From contig NZ_CP054257.1 of assembly GCF_017893945.1 (NCBI RefSeq), positions 806,001 through 870,000 on the forward strand: a DNA stretch of 64,000 nt, written 5' to 3'. The number at the start of each line of letters is the position of its first letter. Within the stretch, counting starts at the first letter, position 1. Under the pieces are notes generated by a model. It worked only from the letters and a program-made list of their open reading frames with translations. It searched no databases and was not told where the DNA came from. Positions 49,044 to 57,163 of this stretch are shown here, in pieces. The position numbers and the translations under genes were made by a program. This DNA is from Treponema parvum (GTDB lineage Bacteria; Spirochaetota; Spirochaetia; Treponematales; Treponemataceae).

Positions 49044-51497
49044 ATGAGTGATTATTTGGATGCTAATAATGAAGAACTGTTGAAGGACTTTTTTTCGGAA
49101 GCCGAACAGCAGGTTGAAAATCTTGAAAGCAATATTCTTGTCATAGAGAATGATCCTTCGAATCATGAAGCCATCGATGAAATATTCAGAGCCGCGCATA
49201 CGCTCAAGGGCGGTTCCGCCACCGTAGAGATGAATGAATTGGCTACTTTCACTCATAGCGTTGAAGACGTACTTGACGAGCTGCGTTCCGACCGGTTAAA
49301 GGTGGACGAAAATGTCGTCGACGTATTGCTGAATTCCATAGACGTAATTAAAAATATGCTTGAGGCGCGCTCGAACGGAACCGTGTACGACGGCGACGTT
49401 GCGCCGCTTTTAGACAAACTTCATGCGTTTATTCCCGCAAAAGATAAAACCAAGGGCAAAGCTGGAGCCCAGTCTTCTTCCAAGCCGGCAGCCGCCGTTC
49501 AAGCGTCTCCCGCACCGGCAAGTCCTTCTCCGGCCGCTGCGCCGAGTCAGGGGGATCAGGCGGTTTCTGTTACCGAAGCCGAATATGCCGAGCTTAAGAA
49601 AGCCTGTTCGGGAAAGCAGCGCGTATGGGCCGTTACCGTTCAGTTTGATGAAAATAACCCGATGAATTCCGTAGGCGGAATTCAAGTATTTTCGGCACTC
49701 AAAGCTTGCGGAACCGTTTTAAAGACGATTCCGGATTTTGACGCGTTATACGAGGACGAATTTTATCCTACCGTAGTTTATTTTTTGGCCACCGAATCTT
49801 CCGCAGAAAAACTGGAAGACGTTGCCTTTTTAAGCGACGTTACTTTGAGTACCGACGCAAAAGAATTGACGGAAAGCTCAATTAACGCGAACGCTCCCGG
49901 CGCGGCGCAGTCTTTAGGTCAGGCGCAGCAGCCTTCCGGCGCAACTCAGCCTTCGAGCGCGGCAGCTTCTTCGGCGCAGACCGCTCCGCCGCAAGCCGCG
50001 CCTTCACAAGCGGAAGCGGCTCCGGCAGCTTCTCAAAAGTCTTCTCCTGATGAAAAAGGCGAAGATAAGCCTAAGGCGGCCGCGGCAGCTCCTTCGCATT
50101 CGTCCGCCGCAAGTTCGATTCTCCGCGTGGATTCCAGACGCATAGATTATCTTTTGAATCTGGTAAGCGAAACCGTCATAACTAAGGCTTCGTTCAATCA
50201 GCAGTCGAACCAGCTTTCCGAACAGCAGATACAGTTCCAAAGCCTGGAGCTCGCGTATAAAGAGCGTATCCACCGTCTTTTTGAACAGATTTCCAAGTAT
50301 TTTCAGGAAGTTCAAAACGGCGCATCCGTAAAGGACATTCAGACGGCAATAACTCAGGAATTCGGAGACATCTATTCTTTCTTTGACGCCTTTGAAACTT
50401 CTTTTAAAGGTCTTGCGCTTAAATTCCGTTCTTCCACCCAAAATTTGGGACGTATTACAGGGGAATTGCAGGAAGGCGTTATGAAGATCCGCATGGTTCC
50501 CATAAGCCAGATATTTAACCGATTCCCGCGCGTAGTGCGCGATTTGCAGCGGGATCTCAATAAAAAGATCGACCTTGTAGTTGAAGGTGAAGAGACTGAA
50601 TTGGACAAGACGGTTGTAGACGATCTGCTTGATCCTATAATGCACTGTGTCCGCAATTCCGTAGACCACGGAATTGAGTCGCCTGCCGACCGCATCGCCG
50701 CCGGCAAACCTGAAACCGGTACCGTTACTTTAAAAGCCGCAAACGAAGGCAATATGATCAATATAGACATAAGCGACGACGGAGCGGGCATTAACATTAA
50801 AAAGGTAAAAGAAAAAGCCGTCCAGCGCGGGCTTATTCACCCGGATAAAATACTTACCGAACAGGAAGCCGCACAGCTCATATTCCATCCGGGCTTTTCC
50901 ACAGCCGACAAGATAACTAACGTTTCCGGCCGCGGAGTAGGGCTCGACGTTGTTAAGACTATGATCGACAAACTTAACGGAACGGTTACTGTTTCTTCGG
51001 AACTGGGGAAAGGCACTACGTTCAGCATTCGTCTGCCGCTCACGCTCGCCATCATACAAGGACTTTTGGTGCGCGTAGGAAAAGAAGTGTATTCCATCCC
51101 TGTCGCGTCCGTAATAGAAAGCCGCCGCGTGCATTTGGATGAAATCAGCACCATTGACAATTACGAAGTTCTGAATGTGCGTAACGAAGTTATCAGCATA
51201 CTTCGCCTTAGCCGGCTGTTTAATATTCCCGTAGACGATTCGGGAGAATATCACTATATAGTTATCGTAGGCGCTCAGAATAAAAAGCTTGGAATAATGG
51301 TTGACGCCTTGATAGGTGAAGAAGATGTGGTTATTAAACCGCTTCGCGATCAATTTACGGATTCGCCGGGAATCGCCGGCGCCTCCATTTTGGGGGACGG
51401 CTCTGTTTCCTTGATTATCGACGTGTCGCAGCTGCTTGATTTGGGCGTGAGTCAGGAAATAGATGCACAAAAAGCTGTTGCTGCCGGAGGAGTGTAG
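49044..51497 (+). CDS. cheA: Chemotaxis histidine kinase CheA
   Basis: Cytoplasmic receptor-coupled kinase of 817 residues. P1 has the phosphorylated histidine in FRAAHTLKGGSAT (His52). A P2-like domain occupies about 175-280, flanked by long Ala/Pro/Ser/Gln-rich linkers (about 130-175 and 285-350). The P3 dimer helix starts at SSILRVDSRRIDYLLNLVSE. The P4 ATPase has N box HCVRNSVDHGIE, DDGAGINIKKV, and GRGVGLDVVKTM with GKGTTFSIRLPLTLAI. The P5 CheW-like domain closes the protein. It is first in the cheA / cheW-R / cheX / cheY operon that controls periplasmic flagella. Confidence 0.96.
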   Translation: MSDYLDANNEELLKDFFSEAEQQVENLESNILVIENDPSNHEAIDEIFRAAHTLKGGSATVEMNELATFTHSVEDVLDELRSDRLKVDENVVDVLLNSIDVIKNMLEARSNGTVYDGDVAPLLDKLHAFIPAKDKTKGKAGAQSSSKPAAAVQASPAPASPSPAAAPSQGDQAVSVTEAEYAELKKACSGKQRVWAVTVQFDENNPMNSVGGIQVFSALKACGTVLKTIPDFDALYEDEFYPTVVYFLATESSAEKLEDVAFLSDVTLSTDAKELTESSINANAPGAAQSLGQAQQPSGATQPSSAAASSAQTAPPQAAPSQAEAAPAASQKSSPDEKGEDKPKAAAAAPSHSSAASSILRVDSRRIDYLLNLVSETVITKASFNQQSNQLSEQQIQFQSLELAYKERIHRLFEQISKYFQEVQNGASVKDIQTAITQEFGDIYSFFDAFETSFKGLALKFRSSTQNLGRITGELQEGVMKIRMVPISQIFNRFPRVVRDLQRDLNKKIDLVVEGEETELDKTVVDDLLDPIMHCVRNSVDHGIESPADRIAAGKPETGTVTLKAANEGNMINIDISDDGAGINIKKVKEKAVQRGLIHPDKILTEQEAAQLIFHPGFSTADKITNVSGRGVGLDVVKTMIDKLNGTVTVSSELGKGTTFSIRLPLTLAIIQGLLVRVGKEVYSIPVASVIESRRVHLDEISTIDNYEVLNVRNEVISILRLSRLFNIPVDDSGEYHYIVIVGAQNKKLGIMVDALIGEEDVVIKPLRDQFTDSPGIAGASILGDGSVSLIIDVSQLLDLGVSQEIDAQKAVAAGGV

Positions 51498-51503
51498 GAA
51501 ATT

Positions 51504-52910
51504 ATGGATGCTTCTAACGAATTAGCCGTTAAAAATCAGACGGATACCGAATTGCTTGATAAGGACGGCGAGAATTCCGAAAAAGAAAAAATTTCCGCCG
51601 TTGATTTTAAAATGATAACGTTTTCGTTAGCCGGAAAAGACTACGCTATCGATATAATGAAAATAAAGGAAATAGCGAAGGTCGGACACTTTACCTACGT
51701 TCCGAATGTTTTGCCGTTTGTCGTTGGAGTGTATAATCTGCGCGGAGATATTATTCCGATCATAGATTTCAGACTGTTTTTTAATATCGACGTGCCGGCA
51801 AAAAAAATCGACGAGCTGGAAAACCTGCTTATCGTAACGGTAGGAGAACAAACCTTCGGCGCGGTCGTCGATGAAATTCATTCCGTAGTCGGCATTCAAA
51901 AAGACACTATCCAGCCGCCTCACCCTTTGTTCGGCGATATAAGCATAAGATATATCTACGGAGTGGTTGAAAGCGGAAGGCAGCTGTATATCCTGCTTGA
52001 CATAGACAGGATTTTCAGCGGCAAAATCGACGCCGAAATTGCCAAACCCATTAAACCTGTGGTTTTGCAGCAGCCGTCCGCAGCGGCGCCGGCAGGCAAG
52101 GGAGCCGCAAATGCGGTTCCCGCTCCTTCGCCGGCTAATGCCGCTTCAGGAGCGGCTCCTTCCGAAGCAAGCGACAAGGACTATAACTTTATTGTTCATG
52201 ATTTGCAGGAGATCGAAGAATTTTATGTGTCGCACATAAATGAAAACTGGGTAAAGCGCCGCTTTGCAGAATGGGTTAAACTTTGCGCCGGAAAGACTAC
52301 TCAGCTTCAAAATAAAGAAAAAGCCGACGAATTTCTCGGTCCGTTCTGGTCGAAAGCTTCGTCTTCCTGGTGGCCGCGGGCTCTGGCGGATAACGTCTAT
52401 AAATTGTTGCCGGATAATGCCGCAAAACAGATTATCGTATGGAACATAGGGTGCGGCAAGGGACATGAGACGTATTCTTTAGCTTGTCTTCTTAAAAAGC
52501 GCTATCCGGAAGCTAAAGTCAGAATTTACGCTCACGACAAGGATCTCTTAAACGTTTCAAACGCGCCTCTTTTGTCCATAGAACCGGCTTTTGCAAACGA
52601 TTGGTACGCTCCGTACGTAACCCATAAAGCCAACGGCGAGTATACGTTTACTCAAGAAATAAAAGATTCTATAATGTTTGAATACCATGATTGTTCGAAC
52701 ACCAACGTACTTCCTATGGTTGATATCATTTTTGCGCGCGATGTTGTTTCTCTGCTTCCGCAAAACGTGCAAGACCCGCTTATTGACGACTTTGCCGAAA
52801 AGCTTAAAGGAAACGGAATCGTCGTATTAGGTGAAAATGAATCATTGTCCGAACGGCACGGATGGGAAGAGAAGATGATAGATTCTCTTTTCATTTACAG
52901 CAAACAATAA
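51504..52910 (+). CDS. CheW-CheR fusion protein
   Basis: A 468-residue fusion. Residues 35-175 are a CheW coupling domain (FSLAGKDYAIDIMKIKEIAK, VVGVYNLRGDIIPIIDFRLF). An Ala/Pro-rich linker follows (about 190-220). The C-terminal part is CheR methyltransferase-like, with the SAM loop NIGCGKGHETYSLA (314-327), AHDKDLLNVSNA, FEYHDCSN and IIFARDVVSLLP in place of the usual FCRNVLIYF. Changed residues leave catalytic activity uncertain. Such CheW-CheR fusions are known from treponemes. It starts 7 bp after cheA and is cotranscribed. Confidence 0.9.
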   Translation: MDASNELAVKNQTDTELLDKDGENSEKEKISAVDFKMITFSLAGKDYAIDIMKIKEIAKVGHFTYVPNVLPFVVGVYNLRGDIIPIIDFRLFFNIDVPAKKIDELENLLIVTVGEQTFGAVVDEIHSVVGIQKDTIQPPHPLFGDISIRYIYGVVESGRQLYILLDIDRIFSGKIDAEIAKPIKPVVLQQPSAAAPAGKGAANAVPAPSPANAASGAAPSEASDKDYNFIVHDLQEIEEFYVSHINENWVKRRFAEWVKLCAGKTTQLQNKEKADEFLGPFWSKASSSWWPRALADNVYKLLPDNAAKQIIVWNIGCGKGHETYSLACLLKKRYPEAKVRIYAHDKDLLNVSNAPLLSIEPAFANDWYAPYVTHKANGEYTFTQEIKDSIMFEYHDCSNTNVLPMVDIIFARDVVSLLPQNVQDPLIDDFAEKLKGNGIVVLGENESLSERHGWEEKMIDSLFIYSKQ

Positions 52911-52936
52911 TAAAACTGGTTAAGGAGAAAAGATGT

Positions 52937-53422
52937 ATGCGTGTAGAGTATATTAACCCCTTTGTAGAGATTTCATATAATGTCTTAAAAGAGGTTCTCG
53001 ACGGATCTGACGTAAAACGCGGAAATTTGTATTTAAAATCCACCGCAATGCCTATGATGGGCGTTGCCGCCTTGGTGGGACTTGCAGGCGATGTAGAAGG
53101 CCGTGTTCTTTTTGACATGACATCGGATACCGCCCTTAAGATCGCTTCAAAGATGAACAACGAAACTCTTACAAGTTTTGACGATCTTGCGAAGGCTACG
53201 ATCAGCGAATTGGCAAACATCATCACGGCGCAGGCCGTAACAAAACTTCACGAACTGGGTTTTAAATTCGATCTCACGCCTCCGGTTCTTTTTGTAGGCG
53301 AAAAAATGGAAATTGCCGCTTTAAGCGGAAATTCTTCCGAAAATATTGAGGCTCTTATAGTTCCTCTTATAACGGAATACGGTAAAGTTGAAATAAATGT
53401 TTCTATTAGGGAACGCACATAA
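52937..53422 (+). CDS. cheX: CheY-P phosphatase CheX
   Basis: Protein of 161 residues that removes phosphate from CheY-P, the main phosphatase in spirochaetes. The catalytic pair E91 and N94 lies in TISELANIITAQAVTKL. Other family parts are NPFVEISYNVLKEVLD at the start and DVEGRVLFDMTSDTALKIAS. ATG 52937 is chosen, with AAGGAGA at 52922-52928; a nearby ATG at 52933 stops early. It sits between cheW-R and cheY in the operon. Confidence 0.93.
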   Translation: MRVEYINPFVEISYNVLKEVLDGSDVKRGNLYLKSTAMPMMGVAALVGLAGDVEGRVLFDMTSDTALKIASKMNNETLTSFDDLAKATISELANIITAQAVTKLHELGFKFDLTPPVLFVGEKMEIAALSGNSSENIEALIVPLITEYGKVEINVSIRERT

Positions 53423-53440
53423 TTTGGGGAGAGTAACGAT

Positions 53441-53878
53441 ATGAAAACAAAACAAGATTTTCCGTCAATCAACGAACGTCCGCCCGAGGGTGTAAAACCG
53501 GACGGGTCCAAATACCGTGTCCTTATCGTAGATGATTCATTATTTGTCGCAAAACAACTCGGACAGATCCTTGCCAGCGAGGGTTATGAAGTGATTGCAA
53601 CCGCCGAAGATGGAAAAGACGGACTTGATAAATACAAGGAATTGTTCCCGAACGTGGATTTGGTTACGATGGATATAACTATGCCCAAGATGGACGGAAT
53701 TACGGCTCTTGAGCAGATAATGGCTTTTGATAAAAACGCAAAAGTTATTATGGTCAGCGCTCTCGGAAAAGAGGAATTGGTAAAAAAATCTTTGCTTCTC
53801 GGAGCAAAAAATTACATCATAAAGCCGCTTGACCGTAAAAAGGTGCTTGAACGCATCTCCGCTTCATTGAATAAATAG
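53441..53878 (+). CDS. cheY: Chemotaxis response regulator CheY
   Basis: Single receiver domain protein of 145 residues. A 23-residue N-terminal extension precedes the fold. Acidic pocket residues D31-D32 (LIVDDS), the phosphorylated D78 (LVTMDITMPKMDG), a Ser/Thr region VSALGKEEL and K128 (IIKPLD) are all present. It should carry the CheA signal to the flagellar switch and be reset by CheX. GGGGAG precedes the ATG. A strong terminator ends the operon. Confidence 0.95.
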   Translation: MKTKQDFPSINERPPEGVKPDGSKYRVLIVDDSLFVAKQLGQILASEGYEVIATAEDGKDGLDKYKELFPNVDLVTMDITMPKMDGITALEQIMAFDKNAKVIMVSALGKEELVKKSLLLGAKNYIIKPLDRKKVLERISASLNK

Positions 53879-53904
53879 TTTTTGCAAAAAAAATTGCATA
53901 GATT

Positions 53905-53948
53905 AAAAGGCTGCCGCAGCGTTTGTGCTTTTGCGGCGGCTTTTTTTT
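53905..53948 (+). terminator. Intrinsic terminator of the che operon
   Basis: GCTGCCGCA (53910-53918) pairs with TGCGGCGGC (53932-53940), one G-U allowed, and is followed by T8. A classic intrinsic terminator just after cheY. Confidence 0.9.
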
Positions 53949-54009
53949 GTTTTAAAGGCGGTGTGTGGCGATTGCCGCGGCCGGTATGAAGAATTTATCC
54001 GTATCCGCC

Positions 54010-54738
54010 TTAATAGCAGATTAATTTATAGCATTTGTTTGAATATAAAATATCCATTCTGCAGTTTTTGCAGCGATTTAAGCATGCGCGTAGGCGGGAA
54101 ATATAAGAAGATACGCTCCCCGGGCACGCTGTTCTTCCGTTTAATAGTACGGTGTGTCTCAGTTCGTCAACAGAAACAAAAATCCCCATTCTTTCGTATA
54201 GAAATTCAAAAAGATGAAAAACCGAAGGCGGCATTTTCATCTTTTTCCTTAATTCATAAATATTTATACCGTCCGGTTTTTGAGGCGGGCTTTGCATCTT
54301 ATTGTCGATTTCTTTGTCATGGAAGGGAAGCGGTTTTTGGATTAGAGGAATATACGGCTTTAATTCTTTGGAATCGACCGCCTGCGCGATGATATAAAAC
54401 GCGTCTTTTAGAGGGCTTATGTCCAAATCTTTGAAATGCGTGCGGCATTGATACATCCAAAAACGCGCGCGGACGGTTTCGTCGGGATACGGGTCATTGT
54501 AAAATATCAGAGGCACGATACGATTTTTTTCTTTCATGTAGCGGTATATGTTAAGCACGTCGTGCTGAAACATAGAATAATCCATGACAAACAGCGAAGG
54601 CTTTTCGTCGCTTGAATTTAAAAGGTGAAAAAACATTTTTTGATTTTCTAATACGATTGTCTGATATCCGGCAGATTCCAGCTTGTCGGCAATTTTTTCG
54701 CAAACTTTGGGTTGGTTTGTAAAAAAATATATCAGCAT
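54010..54738 (-). CDS. Atypical OmpR-like response regulator
   Basis: A 242-residue protein. The N-terminal receiver-like domain (1-115) keeps Asp in FVMDYSM (D53) but lacks the acidic pair (TN at 7-8) and the usual Lys-Pro (DISPLK instead), so normal phosphorylation is unlikely. The C-terminal part (about 160-242) is a winged helix of the OmpR class: VFHLFEFLYERMGIFVSVDELRHTV, cited core FEFLYERMGIFVSVDELR, then SVSSYISRLRACL and YSNKCYKLIC. It is probably a DNA-binding regulator controlled by other means. TATAAA ends 8 bp before its ATG. Confidence 0.7.
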   Translation of the reverse strand: MLIYFFTNQPKVCEKIADKLESAGYQTIVLENQKMFFHLLNSSDEKPSLFVMDYSMFQHDVLNIYRYMKEKNRIVPLIFYNDPYPDETVRARFWMYQCRTHFKDLDISPLKDAFYIIAQAVDSKELKPYIPLIQKPLPFHDKEIDNKMQSPPQKPDGINIYELRKKMKMPPSVFHLFEFLYERMGIFVSVDELRHTVLLNGRTACPGSVSSYISRLRACLNRCKNCRMDILYSNKCYKLICY

Positions 54739-54784
54739 ATATTAATTTTATATTTAAGAGTTAATAAATGCAACTAAATATTAT

Positions 54785-55351
54785 TTATTTGTTTATGCGC
54801 TCCAAATATTCGTTTGTTTCCGTGTTTATCATTATCTTTTCGTTTTGCTTGATAAAAAGCGGAACGCGCACGGTAAGGCCGGTTTCCGTAGTTACGGGCT
54901 TTGTCGCGCCGCTTACGGTGTCGCCCTTTACGTAATTTTCGCTTTCGGCTACGGTAAAGACCATTTTTTGCGGAATTTTTACGTCGATCGGGTTTTCTTC
55001 CCAGATAACTATCTGGTAATCCACGTCGTCGCGGAGATAATACTTCAAGTCCGGATTAAGTTCTACGGGAACTGAAATTTGATCGAATGTTTGGGTGTTT
55101 TGAAAGATATGGTTTTCCGGTTCGGAATACATAAACTGGGCGTTGATTGTCTCTACGGTTGCGTCTTCGACCATGTCCGGAGTTTTAAATACCTGCTGAC
55201 TTAAAACCGAACCGTCTTTTAAATTTTTAAGTTTACAGCGCGCAAATGCGGTTCCTTTTCCCGGGTTTACGAATTCTCTTTCCACTACAAGATACGGAGC
55301 GTTTTTAATTAAAAGAACCGTTCCTTTGTTTATTTCACCGCCTCTGATCAT
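54785..55351 (-). CDS. efp: Elongation factor P
   Basis: Translation factor of 188 residues that relieves ribosome stalling at proline runs. Its three beta domains are recognisable: the N-terminal KOW-like domain has the modification loop NPGKGTAFARCKLKNL with the target Lys32, the middle domain has MYSEPENHIFQN, and the C-terminal OB domain has PLFIKQNEKIMINTETNEYLER. GAGGAAA lies upstream of the ATG. The EpmA ligase gene is just upstream on the same strand (58 bp), consistent with beta-lysylation of Lys32. Confidence 0.95.
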   Translation of the reverse strand: MIRGGEINKGTVLLIKNAPYLVVEREFVNPGKGTAFARCKLKNLKDGSVLSQQVFKTPDMVEDATVETINAQFMYSEPENHIFQNTQTFDQISVPVELNPDLKYYLRDDVDYQIVIWEENPIDVKIPQKMVFTVAESENYVKGDTVSGATKPVTTETGLTVRVPLFIKQNEKIMINTETNEYLERINK

Positions 55352-55409
55352 AATTTCCTCACAAAAACAAAAATACTCGAGATTGAAGTTATTCTTATAT
55401 TCTAATAAA

Positions 55410-56408
55410 TTACAGCATGAATGGCAATACGGGCGAGATAGCCTTGTGTCCCGATATCAACGCTATAAGCCTGTCCATGCCCATGGCAACTCCGGAGCAT
55501 TCGGGGAAATTTTTAAATATCTTCCAATATCCGGCGTCGACCATGTGTTTTACTTTTGCGTGCCGCGCTTTTATTTTGCTTTCGTTTTCAAAAAAGAGCC
55601 GCACTTTTTCGGGCGACGTTTCTTCGGTATAGCAGTTGGCAATTTCCATTCCGTTTGCATACAGCTCCCATCTTTCCTTCCATAATACTTTTCCTCCCTG
55701 TTCGGCAGGAATATCTTTTGCAAGACAGGGAACTTGTACGGGATAGTTCATGATAACCGTCGCCTTGCCTTCCGAAAGTTTTTGTTCTACGCATTGCACG
55801 AAAATCAATTCGAAAAGGTCTTTCCACGAGCGGTTTTCAAAAGGATTGTCCGCAGGCTCCGCAATTCCCATGTTTCTTGCGTGATATACCAAGTCCGCCT
55901 GTTCCTGCGCGTCGGACAGTTTAAATCCTGCAAATTTTTCGAATGCTTCGTCCATCGTTAGGTAATCAAACGGCGGGCGGATAAAACTCCAGTTGTCTTT
56001 TCCGGATTTTATGGGGGGAAGTATGTATTTTATGAGTTCTTCCGTCAGCTTTGCTGAAATTTTATAGTCGGCGTCCATAGTATAATATTCGAGCATTGTA
56101 AATTCGGGATTGTGTATTCGTCCCATGGATTCTATGTTTCTGTAGCATTTTGAAATTTGAAAAACGTCCGCCTTGTGCTGGGCTATTACGCGCTTCATAT
56201 AAATTTCAGGCGAGGGAACAAGGTAAAGCTGCCGGCTTATGCCGCTCCAAGGTTCTATGTATTCGGTTTTAAAAATTTCAATGCAGCTTTCGGGAATAAG
56301 AGTTGTGCTTAAGGCCGGAGTGTCCAGCTCAAGGAATCCTTTTTTTATAAAAAAATCACGGACGCGCTGTATGGTGACTGCGCGCAGTTTGAGCATTTCC
56401 AGATCCAT
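55410..56408 (-). CDS. epmA: EF-P lysyltransferase EpmA (LysRS-like)
   Basis: Protein of 332 residues that resembles the catalytic core of class II lysyl-tRNA synthetase without the anticodon-binding domain, which is the form of EpmA/GenX/PoxA. It has FFIKKGFLELDTPALS, YLVPSPEIYMKRVIA, the motif 2 region CYRNIESMGRIHNPEFTMLEYY and motif 3 GVAMGMDRLIALISG. It attaches (beta-)lysine to EF-P, encoded next. ATG 56408 is chosen; the frame is open to 56633 but would run through the divergent ttcA. An extended -10 ends 6 bp before the ATG. Confidence 0.92.
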   Translation of the reverse strand: MDLEMLKLRAVTIQRVRDFFIKKGFLELDTPALSTTLIPESCIEIFKTEYIEPWSGISRQLYLVPSPEIYMKRVIAQHKADVFQISKCYRNIESMGRIHNPEFTMLEYYTMDADYKISAKLTEELIKYILPPIKSGKDNWSFIRPPFDYLTMDEAFEKFAGFKLSDAQEQADLVYHARNMGIAEPADNPFENRSWKDLFELIFVQCVEQKLSEGKATVIMNYPVQVPCLAKDIPAEQGGKVLWKERWELYANGMEIANCYTEETSPEKVRLFFENESKIKARHAKVKHMVDAGYWKIFKNFPECSGVAMGMDRLIALISGHKAISPVLPFML

Positions 56409-56414
56409 ATTGGA

Positions 56415-56447
56415 ATTATAGCAAAACGGCGCAAAAAAGTGTATAGT
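56415..56447. promoter_or_regulatory. Overlapping divergent leaderless promoters, epmA and ttcA-like
   Basis: 45 bp separate the genes. Minus strand: extended -10 TGC-TATAAT (TATAAT at 56415-56420) ends 6 bp before the epmA ATG. Plus strand: TATAGT (56442-56447) ends 6 bp before the ttcA ATG. Neither has a Shine-Dalgarno. Confidence 0.6.
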
Positions 56448-56453
56448 CGCGTT

Positions 56454-57161
56454 ATGCCCCAGCCGCTTTTGTTCCGTCTTATCGATAAAGCCGTTTTTGA
56501 ATACTCGTTGATAGAAAAGGGCGACCGCATCCTTGTAGGAGCTTCGGGCGGAAAGGATTCTACGGCGCTTATCGAATACTTTGCCAACCGCCGCCGGAGG
56601 CGTTCTGAAGACTTTGATTTTACGGCTCTGCATATTTCATCGGAGATCACAAAGCCTTTGAACTCAGGATTGACTTTGTTATTCAACTCGTGGCGGGTAA
56701 AAACCGAAGATATCTATGTAAATGTTTTAGGAAGGATTAAACAGGGGCAAAAGATGAATTGCTGGTGGTGCTCTACTCAACGTCGCACGGAGCTTTTGCA
56801 ATATGCGCTTTCGAACGGCTTTAACAAAATTGCGCTCGGTCATCATCTTGACGATATTCTTGAAACCTTGCTTATGAATGTTCTGGAACAGGGCGAACTT
56901 TCGACTATGCCTCCCAGGTTAAAGTATGAAAAATATTCGGTAACGGTAATTCGGCCTCTCTGCTATGTTCCCGAGTCGCTTATAAAAAAACATGCCGAAG
57001 ACCGCGGATATATGAGCGAGGTTTGCACCTGCGATCATCAAACGAATTCCCTCAGAAAGGAAGCGAGGGCTAAGCTTGAAACGCTGACCGACGGAAGCTG
57101 CGCAAAAAAAGAGCGGCTTTTTGCCGCCCTTAAAAATATCAAAAGCGAATATTTGCCGTAA
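56454..57161 (+). CDS. TtcA/TilS-like tRNA-modifying ATPase
   Basis: Adenylating enzyme of 235 residues in the PP-loop superfamily. The PP-loop is GASGGKDSTALIEY; a CxxC follows in MNCWWCSTQRRTEL, and GHHLDDILETLLMN is the conserved TtcA stretch. TtcA puts sulfur on C32 of tRNA using an Fe-S cluster held by two CxxC motifs; here the second could be VCTCDH. It could also be a related tRNA or cofactor sulfurtransferase. The stop is 2 bp from the convergent SDR gene's stop. Confidence 0.8.
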   Translation: MPQPLLFRLIDKAVFEYSLIEKGDRILVGASGGKDSTALIEYFANRRRRRSEDFDFTALHISSEITKPLNSGLTLLFNSWRVKTEDIYVNVLGRIKQGQKMNCWWCSTQRRTELLQYALSNGFNKIALGHHLDDILETLLMNVLEQGELSTMPPRLKYEKYSVTVIRPLCYVPESLIKKHAEDRGYMSEVCTCDHQTNSLRKEARAKLETLTDGSCAKKERLFAALKNIKSEYLP

Positions 57162-57163
57162 TT

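Noticed and set aside
50730..51470. 246-residue minus-strand reading frame
   Set aside because: Antisense to the CheA kinase and CheW-like domains; no independent start signals.
53925..54392. 155-residue plus-strand frame after cheY
   Set aside because: It overlaps the che terminator and the winged-helix part of the minus-strand regulator and has no signature.
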